A DNA stretch of 64,000 bases from Nissolia schottii (taxonomy: Eukaryota > Streptophyta > Magnoliopsida > Fabales > Fabaceae), in NCBI GenBank assembly GCA_003254905.1, contig QANU01011901.1:399002-463001 (forward strand), written 5' to 3'. The position numbers were made by a program, and so were the translations under genes. This document shows positions 62,672 to 64,000 of this stretch, in pieces. The notes below the pieces were generated by a model, which saw nothing but the letters and a program-made list of their open reading frames with translations, made no database searches and was not told the DNA's origin. How positions within the stretch are numbered: the stretch's first letter is position 1; every line of letters starts with the position of its first letter.

Positions 62672-63478
62672 TGACCTCGTCACCCACTAACCGTCACTTA
62701 ACTCATCACTTTTTCTTATATGCTCCAGTTCTTCCCCATTACACAAAAACACAAAAAAGGGGGGCCATATATATAGAGTACCTACCCTCTTTCTCTCTAG
62801 GCCCCTTTCCCTTTCTAACAGGGGGCTGGTGCATCTTAACAGTTAAACTAACCATGCAATAAATGTTAATGTATGGGATAATGGCACATCGAAACCTGCT
62901 AATGTGTTGCGGAGAGATATTTTCGAGTTAATTGTAGAGCCACGTTACAGCTGCTTGTAATTTCATGATTTATCAATAATAAATATTTATCTGTCTATTA
63001 TGATACGTTTAATAAATGTTGTTACAATGAGATTCAACCTTTGTCGTTTGATTCGCTTAATAAAAGAAAAAATATAATATCATAGCAATGTAGTAATATG
63101 GTCATACCTGAATGTTGAAGGGTCAGTGGAAATGCTCTCGGAGATGTGAGCAATGGAGTGACGGCTAGCACTGAGGAGGAGGTACTCAACCTCGCCCATG
63201 TCCCCGTTGAATCCAATGTTCTTACATCCATAAGCGGGGGCCGCCTGTTTCTTTTGCGAGGCCGGTTTTGCGAAAAAATCGAAACCGGCCTCTTCCACTC
63301 TGGCTATGGTTTCGTGGGTGATGCCGTGGTTGATCACCTTGAAGAAACCATAGTCTTCACATGCTTTCACTATGAGTTTCTTCACCACCGACCTTTCCTC
63401 GTTGAGGTCCACGATGGGGAGGTCCGTATTGGATAGAATCCTTTCACTCCTTATTGGGTTTGGGGAAGCCAACACCAT
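56524..63478 (-). CDS. GA2OX: Gibberellin 2-beta-dioxygenase (GA 2-oxidase, C19 class)
   Basis: The minus-strand exons are 63478-63108, 58571-58202 and 56784-56524 (1002 nt, 333 aa). All junctions are GT-AG and in phase. It is a cytosolic Fe(II)/2-oxoglutarate oxygenase that inactivates bioactive gibberellins by 2-beta-hydroxylation. The N-terminal DIOX_N part holds LPIVDLNEERS, LIVKACEDYGFFKVINHGIT and YGCKNIGFNGDMGEVEYLLL. The catalytic core has HSD (iron) in [26 protein letters not shown], the distal iron histidine in NGRFVSVRHRAM and the 2-oxoglutarate arginine in KPRMSMAYFGAPPL. The tail is FTWADYKKATYSLRLGDSRIHLFK. It most resembles pea GA2ox2/Arabidopsis GA2ox6 as I remember them. The two-intron plan at these sites is normal. 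Odd points: the usual Ser-Pro-Phe before GYGCKNIG is missing, GEHSD is GAHSD, and intron 1 is 4.5 kb. The start used is MVLASPNPI. Confidence 0.94.
59208..59800. mobile_element. Foldback element in GA 2-oxidase intron 1
   Basis: The left end GTTGTTAAACTCTCGAGTTA (from about 59221, with AACAACCATA just before) is repeated inverted at the right end (CTCGAGTTTGACAATCTTGTTAACAAC, to about 59798). Inside, more alternating GTAAACTCG / CGAGTTTAC pairs occur, which gives a multi-hairpin structure. It is about 590 bp with no coding capacity. The phrase TTGTTAACTC(T)CGAGTTAACTCG is a familiar plant MITE-type terminus. The target duplication is not resolved. Confidence 0.6.
61634..61822. mobile_element. 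Multi-hairpin foldback element in GA 2-oxidase intron 1
   Basis: A core GTCTGAAATCGCCACACC is present six times in alternating orientation. Forward copies are at about 61648, 61719 and 61773; reverse copies are at about 61684, 61743 and 61791. They are separated by poly-A or poly-T runs. The outermost arms (TGTATAAGTTTTGGTCTGAA and its inverse ending GACCTAAAACCATACA) also pair over about 45 bp. This could be a MITE with nested hairpins. A transcribed copy would form a long stem that could feed small-RNA processing. Confidence 0.6.
62294..62554 (+). other. Coding-like fragment of unknown origin in GA 2-oxidase intron 1
   Basis: A frame of about 86 codons (KTKEFNQLVAYDGDGRL, KMPLFKRTVASIFYTTKG, KDYEVSLHLSVLCWSDTTN) has balanced composition, unlike the surrounding AT-rich DNA. 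I do not recognise the family. It is antisense to the GA 2-oxidase and has no visible promoter or continuation. A captured or retroposed gene fragment is the simplest reading. Confidence 0.3.
62630..62668. repeat. (AT)n microsatellite
   Basis: About 19 uninterrupted AT units in GA 2-oxidase intron 1, about 440 bp from exon 1. Confidence 0.9.
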
Positions 63479-63700
63479 TTTTGGACCCAAGGTGTTTGAA
63501 AATGGATTCTAATTTTTTTTTTCCTAGATATGTTTATAAATTGGTGAATGGTATGAGATTATAAGAGAAAAGAACAGTTCTAAGCAAGAATGAGAGAGAG
63601 AGAGAGAGAGAAGAGGAAGGGAGAAAATAGAATGTGAGAGATGAAGAGAAAGGGAAGGAAGGTGGGGGATTTATGAGGCGCAATAATGGGGTATTTATGC
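63479..63700 (-). promoter_or_regulatory. GA 2-oxidase core promoter and 5' leader
   Basis: On the minus strand a TATA-like GCATAAATAC (63691-63700) lies about 215 bp before the start codon, predicting transcription from about 63665. The leader contains a CT microsatellite (plus-strand GA at 63592-63610), a common feature of plant leaders. Confidence 0.45.
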
Positions 63701-64000
63701 AGCAAGAATCGGAGAGAATCCACTGGGAGGGGGACATATTAAAATATAGTGTAAAGTAATGTGAGTGAAATGAATGAGATTGGATATGATACCCAAGTAA
63801 ATTGAGGGAAGACTAGTATTACTCCATTATGTCATTTTTATTTGTAATTGTCATTTTTTTAATATATTTTAAAATTAATATATCTAGTCAATTTTGTTTA
63901 AATAGAACAATTTCTCACTATACATAAAAAAAAAAAGTGGAAGTGAAAGCTAAAAAATTGGAAAGAAGAACTTTAGATTATAGAAACTTGAACTTAAAGC

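Noticed and set aside
63479-63490. Four extra N-terminal codons for GA 2-oxidase
   Set aside because: They begin with TTG, not ATG. The family's conserved MVL start is at 63478.
1-64000. tRNA, rRNA, known miRNA hairpins and organelle insertions
   Set aside because: I looked for conserved tRNA arms, familiar miRNA cores and chloroplast/mitochondrial gene phrases and saw none that held up. A GGTTCAATTCC-like string at 43250 has no tRNA fold around it.

Overview
The window is plant nuclear DNA, AT-rich and gene-poor. The host genes have GT-AG introns. The rest is long AT-rich spacers, many inverted-repeat (MITE-like) elements and plant-type CACTA (En/Spm) transposons. A eudicot is clear. A legume is plausible: the GA 2-oxidase resembles what I recall of pea GA2ox2, and a short dispersed repeat with the core GCACTGACAGTGTAAA is familiar from legume DNA. 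Neither point proves it.

Three host genes look intact. (1) 25069-26954 (+) is an R2R3-MYB factor of the MYB108/MYB78/MYB2 type (subgroup 20), with three exons and 345 aa. (2) 50198-54285 (+) is an alkaline/neutral invertase (GH100) of the organelle-targeted A/C class, with six exons and 683 aa. (3) 56524-63478 (-) is a gibberellin 2-oxidase, with three exons and 333 aa, whose 4.5-kb first intron holds two foldback elements and a long AT microsatellite. Genes 2 and 3 converge across a 2.2-kb spacer that carries a minisatellite. There is no sign that the three genes form a pathway cluster.

Mobile DNA dominates the rest. A 10.7-kb CACTA element (29397-40105, target duplication ACC) sits inside a roughly 390-bp solo LTR (29171-40272, target duplication CCCTC), so the insertion order can be read directly. 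The CACTA element carries decayed TNPA-like and TNPD-like genes on the minus strand plus a third small coiled-coil ORF. Each of the three begins just after a purine/GGTGG-rich tract and an array of palindromic ACCGTC...GACGGT motifs. A 2.8-kb relative (17506-20343, target duplication CAT) keeps only the start of the TNPD gene, and its right terminus corresponds to an internal array of the large element. This modular layout is the most interesting structure here.

Region by region: 1-130 has a 21-bp tandem repeat that may be the edge of a gene. 130-13700 is gene-free spacer with MITEs, microsatellites and a duplicated block at 6754-7787. 13760-14470 is a broken gag-like (DUF4283) retroelement fragment. 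15900-21050 holds CACTA and foldback elements. 21000-24700 is AT-rich with one well-defined 203-bp MITE. 24760-27000 is the MYB gene. 29171-40272 is the nested LTR/CACTA block. 40300-49800 is spacer, including a strongly pyrimidine-biased stretch near 43600-44400 and GGCCCA promoter-type elements near 48900. 49800-64000 holds the invertase and the GA 2-oxidase.
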